Origin: Neorhizobium sp. JUb45
GTDB taxonomy: Bacteria; Pseudomonadota; Alphaproteobacteria; Rhizobiales; Rhizobiaceae
Direction: 5' to 3'
Length of the DNA: 64,000 nucleotides
Assembly (NCBI RefSeq): GCF_004343585.1
Contig: NZ_SLYW01000004.1
Location: forward strand, 1-64,000
Shown here: positions 36,840 through 45,564 of the stretch, piece by piece
How positions within the stretch are numbered: position 1 is the first letter of the stretch
Layout of the letters: each line of letters opens with the position of its first letter
Notes under the pieces: generated by a model
What the model was told of the DNA's origin: nothing
Database searches by the model: none
Seen by the model: the letters and a program-made list of their open reading frames with translations, nothing else
Translations under genes and position numbers: made by a program

Positions 36840-37397
36840 TCAGGATTGGGCGGAATGGCCCGTCGGCAGTGTACTGCTGGCGACGCGGCGTGTGGCGGCT
36901 TCGTAAAAGCTCGTCAGCAGTTCCAGCATTTCGGTCGTGGATTGCAGACTGTTGTCCGATCGATCGATCCTCTGGATCATCGAGACCAGCAGGTTTTCAC
37001 GCACTGCACGATAATCTTGCGTCAACTGCTCGCCGGCCGAGGTCGGGATATAGAGTGTATCCTTGCGTGACCGGCCCTTGACGCGCTCGATCATCTTCAG
37101 GCCCTGCAGCTTCTTGATGGCATATTGCACATTGGCGGTATCATCGCGGCCAAGCAATCGGCAGATTTCGCTGAGGCCCTTGGGCTTCTGGCGATACCGG
37201 ATCGTATGCAAAACCGCGGTTTCCAGCCCGCTGATGCTGGTGCCGGCCAGATCGGTGCTGCATTCCGACTGCCAGCGCAGAAACGCGGCCGATATACGCC
37301 ATAAGGACCACTCGAATGCAGTGAGCGCATCTTCCGACAGGCTCATGTCCGTCAGGTGGTCTTGGGCCGCTCCTTCGGCTCCGGATATGTCGTTCAT
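36840..37397 (-). CDS. MarR-type winged-helix transcriptional regulator
   Basis: 185 aa. Core winged helix at about 60-150 (LETAVLHTIRYRQKPKGLSE, VQYAIKKLQGLKMIERVKG), flanked by helices for dimerisation. Start ATG at 37397 with GGAGA 6 nt upstream; the open frame extends 153 nt further into an AT-rich region that looks like promoter. It is upstream of the hydrolase gene on the same strand and so may sense its substrate. Ligand unknown. Confidence 0.8.
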   Translation of the reverse strand: MNDISGAEGAAQDHLTDMSLSEDALTAFEWSLWRISAAFLRWQSECSTDLAGTSISGLETAVLHTIRYRQKPKGLSEICRLLGRDDTANVQYAIKKLQGLKMIERVKGRSRKDTLYIPTSAGEQLTQDYRAVRENLLVSMIQRIDRSDNSLQSTTEMLELLTSFYEAATRRVASSTLPTGHSAQS

Positions 37398-37449
37398 CGA
37401 GTTTCTCCACGCGTCTTGCGCGGAATATTGCATTAAGTTTTGCGAAAAT

Positions 37450-37476
37450 ACAGTAGTTGTTTGATATAAATACTGT
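37450..37476. promoter_or_regulatory. Inverted repeat in the promoter of the MarR-type gene
   Basis: ACAGTA and TACTGT, 15 nt apart, in an AT-rich stretch 53-79 nt upstream of the regulator start. A candidate autoregulatory operator. Confidence 0.35.
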
Positions 37477-37580
37477 GTTTTATTCGGTATAAAATGGGTA
37501 AATTTCACATGTTGCAGAGGTGGAGCATGTTTCGATGCGTGGCAATACATCGAAAATGAAGGTGTGGCAGAGCTGATCCA

Positions 37581-38180
37581 TCAGCGAAACTTGTTGCTGA
37601 CATGAACAGAATCACGCAGCCCGAAGCGCCAGGGCTGATCCATTGCCTTGGATATACCGATGCGTTTGCCGATATCCACGATTGCTGTGACGTGTGCAGG
37701 TGTCACGACGAAAGGTGGCTGATAGAGCGGCAGGCCATCCTGCGCGATGCCGACGCCAAGTGCCTGACATAGCCGTCCCGGGCCGGAGCAAAGCAGAAGC
37801 GGATCCGTCTTGCCGCGTCTTGTTTCCATCTCGGCAAGGCCGGAGACGGGCTGCAATGCCCGGATCAGCACGGCGCTACCTGGCTTGCAGACGAAGTTCA
37901 GACACCAGTGAATACCGTAGGAGCGATAGACATAGGCATGTGCAGGCGGGCCAAACATGGTGCGGGTTCTCGGCGTCATGCCGCGGAAACTGTGCGATGC
38001 CGGGTCGTCCGGCTCATAAGCTTCCGTCTCGACGATCACGCCGCCGCAACCTGCAAATATCAGTTCGGCGCCGATCAGGTCGCGCGCCACCTCAACCGAA
38101 GAGCGGTCGAAAAATTCATGCAGGTCCGTCATGTCCCACCGTTTGATCACGTGCGTGATATCGGCCTGCCGGCCTATCAT
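37581..38180 (-). CDS. DNA-3-methyladenine glycosylase (AAG/MPG family)
   Basis: 199 aa. Catalytic Glu in VIVETEAYEPDDPASHSFRG, with MFGPPAHAYVYRSYGIHWC binding the flipped base and CSGPGRLCQALG near residue 130. It removes alkylated purines to start base-excision repair. An alternative ATG at 38132 would shorten it by 16 residues; neither start has a strong RBS. Follows the sugar ABC ATPase gene by 14 nt on the same strand but is functionally unrelated to it. Confidence 0.93.
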   Translation of the reverse strand: MIGRQADITHVIKRWDMTDLHEFFDRSSVEVARDLIGAELIFAGCGGVIVETEAYEPDDPASHSFRGMTPRTRTMFGPPAHAYVYRSYGIHWCLNFVCKPGSAVLIRALQPVSGLAEMETRRGKTDPLLLCSGPGRLCQALGVGIAQDGLPLYQPPFVVTPAHVTAIVDIGKRIGISKAMDQPWRFGLRDSVHVSNKFR

Positions 38181-38194
38181 GACAAGTCAGCCCG

Positions 38195-39196
38195 TCACGC
38201 GATTGCCTGATCTTTGGCGTCGAACCGATGCAGGCGGCTCCTGTCTGGCGTTGCGAAGACGATCTCGTCGGCCGCGAAGCGATGTTCACCGAACAGGCGC
38301 ACGGTGAGAAGGCCCGTCTCTTCCGTTTCCAGATAAAGAATGGTGTCGGCACCAAGATGTTCGACATGCACGATCTTGGCTTGCCAGTCGCCGGCCTCGC
38401 GGGAAAGCGCGATATGTTCGGGGCGGATGCCGAGGGTTTTTGCCTGCGCATCGCCCAGCCTGTCGGCCTCGATGAAATTCATCTGCGGCGAGCCGATGAA
38501 ACCGGCAACAAAGGTGTTAGCCGGCTTGTTGTAAAGCTCCATCGGAGATCCGACCTGCTCGATTGCGCCGGCATTCAGCACCACGATCTTGTCGGCCAGC
38601 GTCATCGCCTCCACCTGATCGTGGGTGACATAGATCATCGTTGCCTTCAGCTGTCGGTGCAGGCGGGCGATTTCCAGCCGTGTCTGCACGCGCAAAGCCG
38701 CGTCGAGGTTGGACAGCGGCTCGTCGAAGAGGAACAGTTTTGGCTCGCGCACGGTGGCGCGGCCGATGGCGACACGCTGGCGCTGGCCGCCGGAAAGCTC
38801 TGCCGGGCGCCGCGCCAGATACGGCCCAAGCGACAGCATGCGCGACGCTTCGGCAACACGTGTCTCGATCTCCGGCTTGGGCGTGCCCGCCTGTTTCAGG
38901 CCAAGCCCCATATTGTCCTTCACCGTCAGGTGCGGATAAAGCGCGTAGGACTGGAACACCATGGCGATGCCACGTTTTGCAGGCGGCACGGTGGCGACCT
39001 CCTGACCATCGATCTGCATGCTGCCGCTCGATGCGTCTTCAAGGCCGGCGATGACCCTGAGAAGCGTGGACTTGCCGCAGCCGGAAGGGCCGACAAAGAT
39101 CACGAACTCACCGTCCTCGACCTCAAGATCGATGCCTTTCAGCACCTCGTGCGTGCCAAAGGCCTTGCGGATGGATGTCAGTTTCAGCGAACCCAA
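38195..39196 (-). CDS. Sugar ABC transporter ATP-binding protein (UgpC/MalK type)
   Basis: 333 aa. Walker [10 protein letters not shown], signature LSGGQRQR, Walker [13 protein letters not shown], switch VTHDQVEAM, and a C-terminal TOBE/MalK regulatory domain with [10 protein letters not shown]. Energises the importer formed by the two permeases upstream in the operon. Last gene of the murQ-SBP-permease-permease-oxidoreductase-ATPase unit; 22 nt after the oxidoreductase. Confidence 0.94.
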   Translation of the reverse strand: MGSLKLTSIRKAFGTHEVLKGIDLEVEDGEFVIFVGPSGCGKSTLLRVIAGLEDASSGSMQIDGQEVATVPPAKRGIAMVFQSYALYPHLTVKDNMGLGLKQAGTPKPEIETRVAEASRMLSLGPYLARRPAELSGGQRQRVAIGRATVREPKLFLFDEPLSNLDAALRVQTRLEIARLHRQLKATMIYVTHDQVEAMTLADKIVVLNAGAIEQVGSPMELYNKPANTFVAGFIGSPQMNFIEADRLGDAQAKTLGIRPEHIALSREAGDWQAKIVHVEHLGADTILYLETEETGLLTVRLFGEHRFAADEIVFATPDRSRLHRFDAKDQAIA

Positions 39197-39218
39197 GGGC
39201 TTGTTCCTTCATGTAATC

Positions 39219-40280
39219 TCAGAAACGGACCGGCAGCCCGGTACGCACGCTTTCGTCGGCCGCCAGCGCAAGGCGCAGCGATTGTACGGCATCGTCCATA
39301 TGCCGTGTCAGGTCGATGTCGTCGCGGATGGCTTTCAATACATAGGCCTGTTCGAGGTCACACAGTTCCTGATGGCCGGGTTCTCCCTCCATCCTGAGAT
39401 CTTCGTCAGCAACGAGAAAGCCGCCATCCGGCCCGGTCTCGGCTCGGTGCACGCGGATGACCGATGTTTTCGTATGCGTATCGATATCGGCCGACTTGGC
39501 GTTTTCGTCGACACGGATCGATACCGATCCTTTTGGCGACATCACGTCCTTCACGAAAAACGCCGTTTCCGACATCATCGGTCCCCAGCCGGCCTCGTAC
39601 CAGCCGACCGAACCATCCTCGAACATCACCTGCAGATGGCCGTAATTATACATGTCGGGCGCGATCTCGTCGGACATGCGCAGGCCCATGCCGCGCACTT
39701 CCACGGCGCGCGCATCGGTGATCTGGCACATCACGTCGAGATAATGCACGCCGCAATCGACGATCGGCGACGTCGTCTGCATCAGCGCCTTGTGCACGTC
39801 CCAATGGGCGCCGGAGGACTGCTGGTTGAGGTTCATGCGGAAAACGTAAGGTGGTCCGAGTTTGCGGGCCTCCGCGATCAGCCGTATCCACGAGGGGTGA
39901 TGGCGCAGAATGTAACCGATCACCAGCTTGCGGCCATGCGCCTTGGCGGCAGCGACCACGCGCTCGGCATCGACAACCGTCGTCGCCAGCGGCTTTTCCA
40001 GAAACACATGGGCGCCAGCCTCGAATGCCCGAATGGCATAGGCGGCATGGCTGTCGGAATAGGTGTTGATCGAGCAGACATCCGGTTTCAGTTCGCTGAG
40101 CGCGGCTTCGAAATCGTTGAGGAACGGATAGTCGGCGAGTTCTGCTGGCAGGTCCGGCCGGCTGCGGTTCACAAGACCGACGATCTCGAAACCGGGATTG
40201 TGATGATAGGCCAATGCGTGACTGCGGCCCATATTGCCGAGACCGGCAACAAGCACGCGAAGGGGTGTGTTGGAACTCAT
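39219..40280 (-). CDS. Gfo/Idh/MocA family oxidoreductase
   Basis: 353 aa. N-terminal Rossmann fold with VAGLGNMGRSHA (GxGxxG), the family EKPLATT near residue 98, and a C-terminal domain with DCGVHYLDVM (active-site His and Asp). NAD(P)-dependent enzymes of this family oxidise or reduce sugars, inositols and anhydro-sugars. Start overlaps the permease stop by ATGA; the longer reading frame inside the permease is spurious. No step of ordinary MurNAc/GlcNAc breakdown needs such an enzyme, so its substrate is an open question. Confidence 0.9.
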   Translation of the reverse strand: MSSNTPLRVLVAGLGNMGRSHALAYHHNPGFEIVGLVNRSRPDLPAELADYPFLNDFEAALSELKPDVCSINTYSDSHAAYAIRAFEAGAHVFLEKPLATTVVDAERVVAAAKAHGRKLVIGYILRHHPSWIRLIAEARKLGPPYVFRMNLNQQSSGAHWDVHKALMQTTSPIVDCGVHYLDVMCQITDARAVEVRGMGLRMSDEIAPDMYNYGHLQVMFEDGSVGWYEAGWGPMMSETAFFVKDVMSPKGSVSIRVDENAKSADIDTHTKTSVIRVHRAETGPDGGFLVADEDLRMEGEPGHQELCDLEQAYVLKAIRDDIDLTRHMDDAVQSLRLALAADESVRTGLPVRF

Positions 40281-41116
40281 TTGACGGCTCCCGAAGTGAT
40301 GCCGCGGATCAGCTGGCGTGAGAAGATGACGTAAAGAACCAGAACCGGCAGGATGGCGAGCGACAGGGCGGAGAGCACGGCGTTCCAGTTGGTGACGAAC
40401 TGGCCGATGAACATCTGCGCACCCAGCGTCACCGTCTTGGTTTCCTCGCCGGGCGCAAGGATGAGCGGGAACCACAGATCATTCCAGATCGGTATCATGG
40501 TGAACACGGCAACCGTCGCCATGGCCGGGCGCACCAGCGGCAGGACAAGGCGGAAGAAGATGGCATATTCGGACAATCCGTCGATCCGCCCGGCATTTTT
40601 CAAGTCATCGGAAACGGTGCGCATGAATTCCGACAGGATGAAGATGGCAAGAGGCAGCCCTTGTGCCGTATAAACCAGAACCAGCGCCGTCAGCGTGTTG
40701 ACGAGACCGGCGGCCACCATGCCCTGCAGGATGGCGACGGTGCCCAGCCGGATCGGGATCATGATGCCGAGCGCCAGATAAAGCCCCATCAGCAGGTTGC
40801 CGCGAAAGCGATATTCCGACAGCGCAAACGCCGCCATCGCACCGAACAGCAGCACCAGCGCGATTGCCACAACGGTGACGATCATGCTGTTCTGGAAATA
40901 ACCGAAAAAATCACCCTGGGCGAGCACGGTCTTGTAACCAACGAGATCGAAGGTCGAAGGCGTGGGGATCGCCATCGGATCGCGAAAGATCGCATTGCGG
41001 CTCTTGAACGAGTTGACCAGCGTCAGAAACACCGGAAACAGCGCAATCAGCGTATAACTGATCAGAGCCAGATGGATCAGTCCGGTGCGGACAAGCGAGG
41101 TGCGGGCCTTGGCCAT
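40277..41116 (-). CDS. Sugar ABC transporter permease (MalG type)
   Basis: 279 aa, six transmembrane helices. The EAA loop reads NAGRIDGLSEYAIFFRLVLP near residue 180. Pairs with the MalF-type permease 11 nt upstream and overlaps the oxidoreductase gene downstream. Confidence 0.94.
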   Translation of the reverse strand: MAKARTSLVRTGLIHLALISYTLIALFPVFLTLVNSFKSRNAIFRDPMAIPTPSTFDLVGYKTVLAQGDFFGYFQNSMIVTVVAIALVLLFGAMAAFALSEYRFRGNLLMGLYLALGIMIPIRLGTVAILQGMVAAGLVNTLTALVLVYTAQGLPLAIFILSEFMRTVSDDLKNAGRIDGLSEYAIFFRLVLPLVRPAMATVAVFTMIPIWNDLWFPLILAPGEETKTVTLGAQMFIGQFVTNWNAVLSALSLAILPVLVLYVIFSRQLIRGITSGAVK

Positions 41117-41127
41117 GATCGCCTCCT

Positions 41128-42078
41128 TCAGAACTGGTAGCGACGCATGCGCCGCTGGATGACGAAGAGATAAAGCGAAACGCCGGCGAGAATGATCAGG
41201 AACATCACGGTGGCGATGGTCGCACCCATCGAGCGGTCACCCATCTGGTTCTGGAAACCGAAGAAGGTGCGGTAGAGCAGGGTGCCCAAAATATCGGTAG
41301 AGCCATCGGGACCGGCCAGCGCCCCCTGAACAGTATAGATCAGATCGAAGGCATTGAAATTGCCGACAAAGGTGAGGATCGAGATGATGCCGATCGAGGG
41401 CAGGATCAGCGGCAGCTTGATCTTCCAGAACTGGCTCCAGCCGGTAATGCCGTCGCATTCGGCGGCTTCCAGCACTTCTTCCGGGATGTTGAGCAGAGCG
41501 GCATAGATCAGCATCATCGGAATGCCGACATATTGCCAGACGGAAATCAGCGACACCGTGATCAGCGCGCTGTCCGGTTTGCCGAGCCAGGGCGCAAACG
41601 CCCATTTCAGCCCGACGAGATCCATCAGGCTGGGGGCAATGCCCCAGATCGGCGACAGGATCAGCTTCCAGATGAAGCCGACGATCACGAAGGACAGCAG
41701 CGTCGGAACGAAGATGGCGGTGCGATAAAAGGTGGCGAAGCGCAGTTTCGGCACAGACAGCATGGCGGCGAGCGCAATGCCCACCGGGTTCTGCACCAGC
41801 ATATGGATGACGAAGAAGATCAGGTTATTGCCGAGCGCATTCCAGAAACTGGCGGAAAGCCGTGGATCGGAAAACAGCGTGGCAAAATTCGAGAGCCCGA
41901 CAAACACCGTCTGTCCATCGACGAGATTGTAGAGCGACAGCCGCAGGGTTTCGATCAGCGGCAGGATCATGATCGCCGTATAGACGAGCACTGCCGGCGC
42001 CAGAAACACGGCGATATGCCAGCGGGTGGGCCGTTTGATCGGAGCGATCGCAGGATCGGCCGTGTCGATGTCGCTCAT
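41128..42078 (-). CDS. Sugar ABC transporter permease (MalF type)
   Basis: 316 aa, six transmembrane helices. EAA loop EAAECDGITGWSQFWKIKLP near residue 215. Separated from the binding-protein gene by 185 nt that contain the large palindromic repeat, which may lower permease expression relative to the binding protein. Confidence 0.94.
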   Translation of the reverse strand: MSDIDTADPAIAPIKRPTRWHIAVFLAPAVLVYTAIMILPLIETLRLSLYNLVDGQTVFVGLSNFATLFSDPRLSASFWNALGNNLIFFVIHMLVQNPVGIALAAMLSVPKLRFATFYRTAIFVPTLLSFVIVGFIWKLILSPIWGIAPSLMDLVGLKWAFAPWLGKPDSALITVSLISVWQYVGIPMMLIYAALLNIPEEVLEAAECDGITGWSQFWKIKLPLILPSIGIISILTFVGNFNAFDLIYTVQGALAGPDGSTDILGTLLYRTFFGFQNQMGDRSMGATIATVMFLIILAGVSLYLFVIQRRMRRYQF

Positions 42079-42106
42079 GATGTGAACTCTGCGTTTGCAT
42101 GTGAGG

Positions 42107-42192
42107 CGTCATCCTCGGCCTTGTGCCGAGGATCTGACCACGTTCATGATCTCAGGTAGTTGCAGATCCTCGGGACAAGCCCGAGGATGACG
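42107..42192. repeat. RIME-like compound palindromic intergenic element
   Basis: An 86-nt element whose outer arms are perfect: CGTCATCCTCGG (42107-42118) and CCGAGGATGACG (42181-42192). Each half folds on its own: ATCCTCGGC-CTTGT-GCCGAGGAT (42111-42133) and ATCCTCGGG-ACAAG-CCCGAGGAT (42166-42188). So it can form one long hairpin or two 9-bp hairpins. This is the build of the rhizobial intergenic mosaic elements. It lies inside an operon, between the binding-protein and permease genes. Only one copy in this window. Confidence 0.8.
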
Positions 42193-42263
42193 ATTGGAGA
42201 GGTGGATGAGCTTTATCGAAGGTCGAACGGAGGCTGGTGATCAGCCTCCGCACCTTCATCAGC

Positions 42264-43529
42264 TCACTTCGCCGGCTTGTACCAGCTTTCCAGACCCTTC
42301 TGGGTCTCTTCGGCTGCCTGTTCCGGTGTCTGCGTGCCGTTGATGACATTGGCCGACACACGCCACATTTCGAGATCGAGGTTCGGCTTGCCACGGCCGA
42401 CGATCGCCGCGCTCGGGCGGATGGTCGGCTTGCAGTTCTGGCGCCAGGAGACGAATTCCTGCGCCAGCGGATCTTCCATCTTCACCGCAGTCGAGTTCAG
42501 GCTGAAGAAGCCCGGCAGCGAGTTGGCGTAAAGCGTGGCGAATTCCGGCGAGGCGACCCAGGCGAGGAATTTCTTCGCCGCTTCCGGGTTCTTGCCCTTG
42601 GCGTTGAGACCGATGCCGATGTCGTTATGGTCGGAAATGTAGCAGGTATCGCCGGCCTTCTTCACCGGTGGCGGGAAGGCGCCCATTTCGAAATCGGCCT
42701 GTGCCTTGAATGGCGCGATTTCCCAGGAACCGGCCGGATAGATGGCGGCGCGGCCGAGCGTGAACAGGTTCTGGCTGTCCGGATAGGTCTGGGCTTCAAA
42801 ACCGTCGCCGAGATAGGGTTTCCACTTGGCCAGCGTCTTGTAGGGCTCGATCCAGTCGGCATCGGTCAGTTTCTGGGTGCCGGCGATCAGCGCCTTGCGG
42901 CCTTCTTCGCCCTTCCAGTCGTTCGGGCCGATATTGTAATAGCCCATGGTCGCGGCTTCCCACTGGTCCTTGGTGCCCATGGCCAGAGGGATGTAGTTGC
43001 CGTCGGTCTTGATCTTTTCGAGCAGGGCGAAGAACTCGTCCTCGGTCTTCGGCACCGCGACCTTCAGCTCTTCAAACGCCTTCTTGTTGTAGATGAAGCC
43101 GTGAATGACCGATGCCATCGGCACGCAAAACGTCGTTTTGCCGTCGTCTGTGCTCCACGCGGACTTGGCGGTATCCGAAAAGTTCTTGATACCGTCGAGG
43201 TCGTTCAGCGCGGCAAGCTGGCCCTTTTCGAACATGGCAAGCGACAGGTCGAACGGGCGGCAGGTGATGAGATCGCCCGCCGTGCCAGCTTCCAGCTTGG
43301 CATTGACGGCCGAATTGTATTCGGTCGGAGCCATCGGGGCGAACGTCACCTTGATGCCGGGGTTCTTGGCTTCGAAGGCGGGGATCAGTTTTTCCTGCCA
43401 GATCGACAGGTCGTCGTTGCGCCAGCTTTCGATGGTCAGCGCGGTATCGGCAGCATTGGCAACACCTGCCAGTGCCGCAGGCACAAGCACGGTCGTGGCA
43501 AGCATCAGGCCTTTCAGCATACGGGTCAT
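42264..43529 (-). CDS. Sugar ABC transporter substrate-binding protein (family 1)
   Basis: 421 aa. Signal peptide about 1-26 (cleavage after ANA). Mature part has the family-1 pattern TIESWRNDDLSIWQEKLIPA and PFDLSLAMFEKGQLAALNDL. Captures a sugar in the periplasm; the surrounding murQ, kinase and nagA genes point to N-acetylmuramic acid, N-acetylglucosamine or a muropeptide-derived sugar. Start with GGGAGA 5 nt upstream; the longer open frame to 43664 runs back into murQ and is rejected. Confidence 0.92.
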   Translation of the reverse strand: MTRMLKGLMLATTVLVPAALAGVANAADTALTIESWRNDDLSIWQEKLIPAFEAKNPGIKVTFAPMAPTEYNSAVNAKLEAGTAGDLITCRPFDLSLAMFEKGQLAALNDLDGIKNFSDTAKSAWSTDDGKTTFCVPMASVIHGFIYNKKAFEELKVAVPKTEDEFFALLEKIKTDGNYIPLAMGTKDQWEAATMGYYNIGPNDWKGEEGRKALIAGTQKLTDADWIEPYKTLAKWKPYLGDGFEAQTYPDSQNLFTLGRAAIYPAGSWEIAPFKAQADFEMGAFPPPVKKAGDTCYISDHNDIGIGLNAKGKNPEAAKKFLAWVASPEFATLYANSLPGFFSLNSTAVKMEDPLAQEFVSWRQNCKPTIRPSAAIVGRGKPNLDLEMWRVSANVINGTQTPEQAAEETQKGLESWYKPAK

Positions 43530-43547
43530 GACATTCTCCCAGTTATG

Positions 43548-43561
43548 GCGCCCGCGGGCGC
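43548..43561 (-). other. GC palindrome between murQ and the binding-protein gene
   Basis: GCGCCCG-CGGGCGC, a perfect 14-nt palindrome, just after three consecutive in-frame TAA codons that close murQ. Likely an mRNA processing or stability element, not a terminator (no U tract). Confidence 0.4.
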
Positions 43562-43581
43562 ATTTTCGGTTCCCATTATTA

Positions 43582-44469
43582 TTATTCGAACTCGGCAAGT
43601 GCCTGCCGTAGTACCTGTCCAGAGCGGGCAAGCGCGGCCTGCGCCGTCTCCGCATCATGCGCACCTGCTGCCAGCAGCACGGCGACTTTCACCGAGCCTG
43701 CAGCGCTTTGCATCCGTTCGCCGGCGGCATCCATGTCGATGCCGGCGATTTCAGAGACGATGCGAGTGGCGCGGATGCGCAGCTTTTCGTTGTCGGCCCG
43801 CACATCCACCATATGCCCGTCATGCACATGGCCGAGCTTGATGGCCGTGAGAGTCGACAGCATGTTGAACGCGATCTTTTGCGCAGTACCCGCACCCATG
43901 CGGGTCGATCCCGCCACCACTTCCGGCGGCGTTGCCAGAAGCACGGCAACATCAGCAAGTTTCAACAAAGGTGCGCCGGCATTGTTGGCGATGCCGATCA
44001 CGGATGCGCCACGCGCTTTCGCAATTTTTGCAATGGCCAGTGCATAAGGCGTCGAGCCACTGGCGGAAACGCAGATCACGCAGTCGCTGTCGGCAATGCA
44101 GGCGGCATCCCGTTCAGCCAGGGCAATGTCGTCTTCCGGGCCGCCGGCCAGATCGGTCAGGCTGGCAATGCCGCCTGCCATCAGAACCACGATCCGGTCA
44201 CGGGCAATGCCATAGGTGCCGGGCAGTTCGAGCGCATCGGCCATCGCCATCAGGCCGGAACTGCCAGCGCCGACATAGATCAGTCGTCCGCTCCGCTGGA
44301 GAGCACGTGCGGTCAGTTCGGCAGCCGCAGCAAGTGCCGGGATGGCGTCGGTCACGGCGCGAGCGGCCCGCTGCTGGCCCTCTGCAAGCACACGCAGCGC
44401 CGCAGTCGGCTCGAGCATATCCAGCCCGATCGCGTGTTCATGTCTGGCTTCGGTGGCGTTTTTGCTCAT
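43582..44469 (-). CDS. murQ: N-acetylmuramic acid 6-phosphate etherase
   Basis: 295 aa. SIS-fold enzyme with YVGAGSSGLMAMADALELP near residue 65, then CVSASGSTPYAL near 140 and STRMGAGTAQKIAFNMLST near 190. It cleaves the lactyl ether of MurNAc-6-P to GlcNAc-6-P and D-lactate. Start at MSKNATEAR with AGGGAGA at 7 nt. First gene of the minus operon and divergent from the kinase. The catalytic Glu of the family lies in the DALELPGTYG stretch. It is closed by three tandem TAA codons. Confidence 0.96.
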   Translation of the reverse strand: MSKNATEARHEHAIGLDMLEPTAALRVLAEGQQRAARAVTDAIPALAAAAELTARALQRSGRLIYVGAGSSGLMAMADALELPGTYGIARDRIVVLMAGGIASLTDLAGGPEDDIALAERDAACIADSDCVICVSASGSTPYALAIAKIAKARGASVIGIANNAGAPLLKLADVAVLLATPPEVVAGSTRMGAGTAQKIAFNMLSTLTAIKLGHVHDGHMVDVRADNEKLRIRATRIVSEIAGIDMDAAGERMQSAAGSVKVAVLLAAGAHDAETAQAALARSGQVLRQALAEFE

Positions 44470-44493
44470 CCGAGTTCTCCCTCGAGAGAAATG

Positions 44494-44512
44494 ATGCCAA
44501 AAAAATACCAAT
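44494..44512 (-). promoter_or_regulatory. Paired operator motif, murQ side
   Basis: On the minus strand ATTGGTATTTTTTTGGCAT, ending 24 nt before the murQ start. 17 of 19 positions equal the motif in front of the divergent kinase gene. It holds two direct TTGG half-sites about 11 nt apart. Best candidate for the binding site of the GntR protein encoded at 45561. Confidence 0.5.
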
Positions 44513-44597
44513 TGTCCAGATGCAAATTAACGATCGCCTAAGTTGAATGACCGCACGGCCGTAAATTCGGAAAAATATAATTATGAATCAATGCATT

Positions 44598-44607
44598 GAA
44601 ACGTTTC
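44598..44607. promoter_or_regulatory. LacI-type palindrome in the murQ/kinase promoter
   Basis: GAAACGTTTC, a perfect 10-nt palindrome (TTGAAACGTTTCCAA in context), midway in the divergent region. It has the shape of a LacI-family operator; no LacI-family gene is in the window. Confidence 0.3.
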
Positions 44608-44637
44608 CAAAATGCGAATTGCAAATCGCCCTTGGCT

Positions 44638-44656
44638 ATTGGTACTTTTTTGGTAT
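44638..44656 (+). promoter_or_regulatory. Paired operator motif, kinase side
   Basis: ATTGGTACTTTTTTGGTAT, ending 20 nt before the kinase start and just ahead of the GGAGG. Mirror partner of the motif at 44494-44512, same spacing of 7 between TTGGTA and GG. Binding here would block both divergent units. Confidence 0.5.
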
Positions 44657-44676
44657 GGTTTGTGTCGGAGGTATTC

Positions 44677-45564
44677 ATGCCCAACTATATTCTCGGGATC
44701 GATGGTGGTGGAACCAGTTGCCGTGCAGCGGTAGCGGATACCGATGGTCGTATCCTTGGCCGTGGCAAAAGCGGTGCCTCCAATATTCTGTCCGATCCCG
44801 ACAATGCGCTGCGCCATATCGATGAGGCGGCGCGTCTGGCCTTTCGGGATGCCGGCCTTTCTGAAAATCTGGTCTCGTCCTCCTCGGCCCTTCTCGGGCT
44901 TGCCGGCAACAATGTCGGCGATGCGGTCAATTATGTTCTGGCCCGCCTGCCGTTCCAGCGCTCGAAAATCGTCAATGATGGGCTGATCGCGCTTGAGGGT
45001 GCGGTAGGCAGCGAGGACGGCGCCATCGCCATTCTCGGCACGGGCACGATCTGCCTCGCGCGACGTGGTGATCAATTGACCTCCATCGGCGGCTGGGGTT
45101 TTCAGGTGAGTGATCTCGGCAGCGGCGCCCGTCTTGGTCATGCCGCGCTTCAGGAGTGTCTGCTGGCGCATGATGGCGTCCGCTCGGTGACGCCGCTCTC
45201 CGCCGAACTTTTGGCGGAGTTCGGCAATGATCCCGAGCAGGTTGTAGGCTTTGCCCGCAAGGCCAGCCCCGGCGAATTCGGACGCTATGCGCCACGCGTG
45301 TTTTTCGCCGCCGAACGGGGTGATGAAACGGCCCTGCGCATCCTCCATGCGGCCGCAGCCGAAGTCGATGCCGCGCTTGATGCCGTGGCGGCCGTCATGC
45401 AAGGGCAAGGACGTCTGTGCCTGCTCGGCGGTCTCGCCGGTCTTTACCCCACCTATCTGGCTGAGCGCCACCGCAACCGCCTGTCAGAACCTTTGGCCGA
45501 TGCGCTCACCGGCGCCGTCTCACTTGCGGTCTCCGAACTGACTTCCGAGGGAACTGGCCGATGA
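44677..45564 (+). CDS. BadF/BadG-type N-acetylhexosamine kinase
   Basis: 295 aa. ASKHA fold of the BadF/BadG/BcrA/BcrD ATPase family: YILGIDGGGTSCRAAVAD at the start, ILGTGTICLARRG near 120, GGWGFQVSDLGSGARLG near 140 and LLGGLAGL near 250. Members include human NAGK and the bacterial GlcNAc/MurNAc kinase MurK. With murQ facing it, phosphorylation of both MurNAc and GlcNAc at C6 is the likely role. Start with GGAGG 5 nt upstream; the frame open to 44596 would cross the operator motif. Overlaps gntR (ATGA). Confidence 0.9.
   Translation: MPNYILGIDGGGTSCRAAVADTDGRILGRGKSGASNILSDPDNALRHIDEAARLAFRDAGLSENLVSSSSALLGLAGNNVGDAVNYVLARLPFQRSKIVNDGLIALEGAVGSEDGAIAILGTGTICLARRGDQLTSIGGWGFQVSDLGSGARLGHAALQECLLAHDGVRSVTPLSAELLAEFGNDPEQVVGFARKASPGEFGRYAPRVFFAAERGDETALRILHAAAAEVDAALDAVAAVMQGQGRLCLLGGLAGLYPTYLAERHRNRLSEPLADALTGAVSLAVSELTSEGTGR

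Noticed and set aside
42237..43841. 534-codon frame on plus across the sugar-binding protein gene and the murQ end
   Set aside because: Shadow of minus-strand coding sequence; spans an intergenic hairpin and has no motif.
44494..44656. Sigma-54 promoters (TTGG...GG pattern) for murQ and the kinase
   Set aside because: The left copy has GG-GC at the right distance but the right copy lacks the -12 GC and neither has TGGCAC; the shared 19-nt motif is better explained as an operator.
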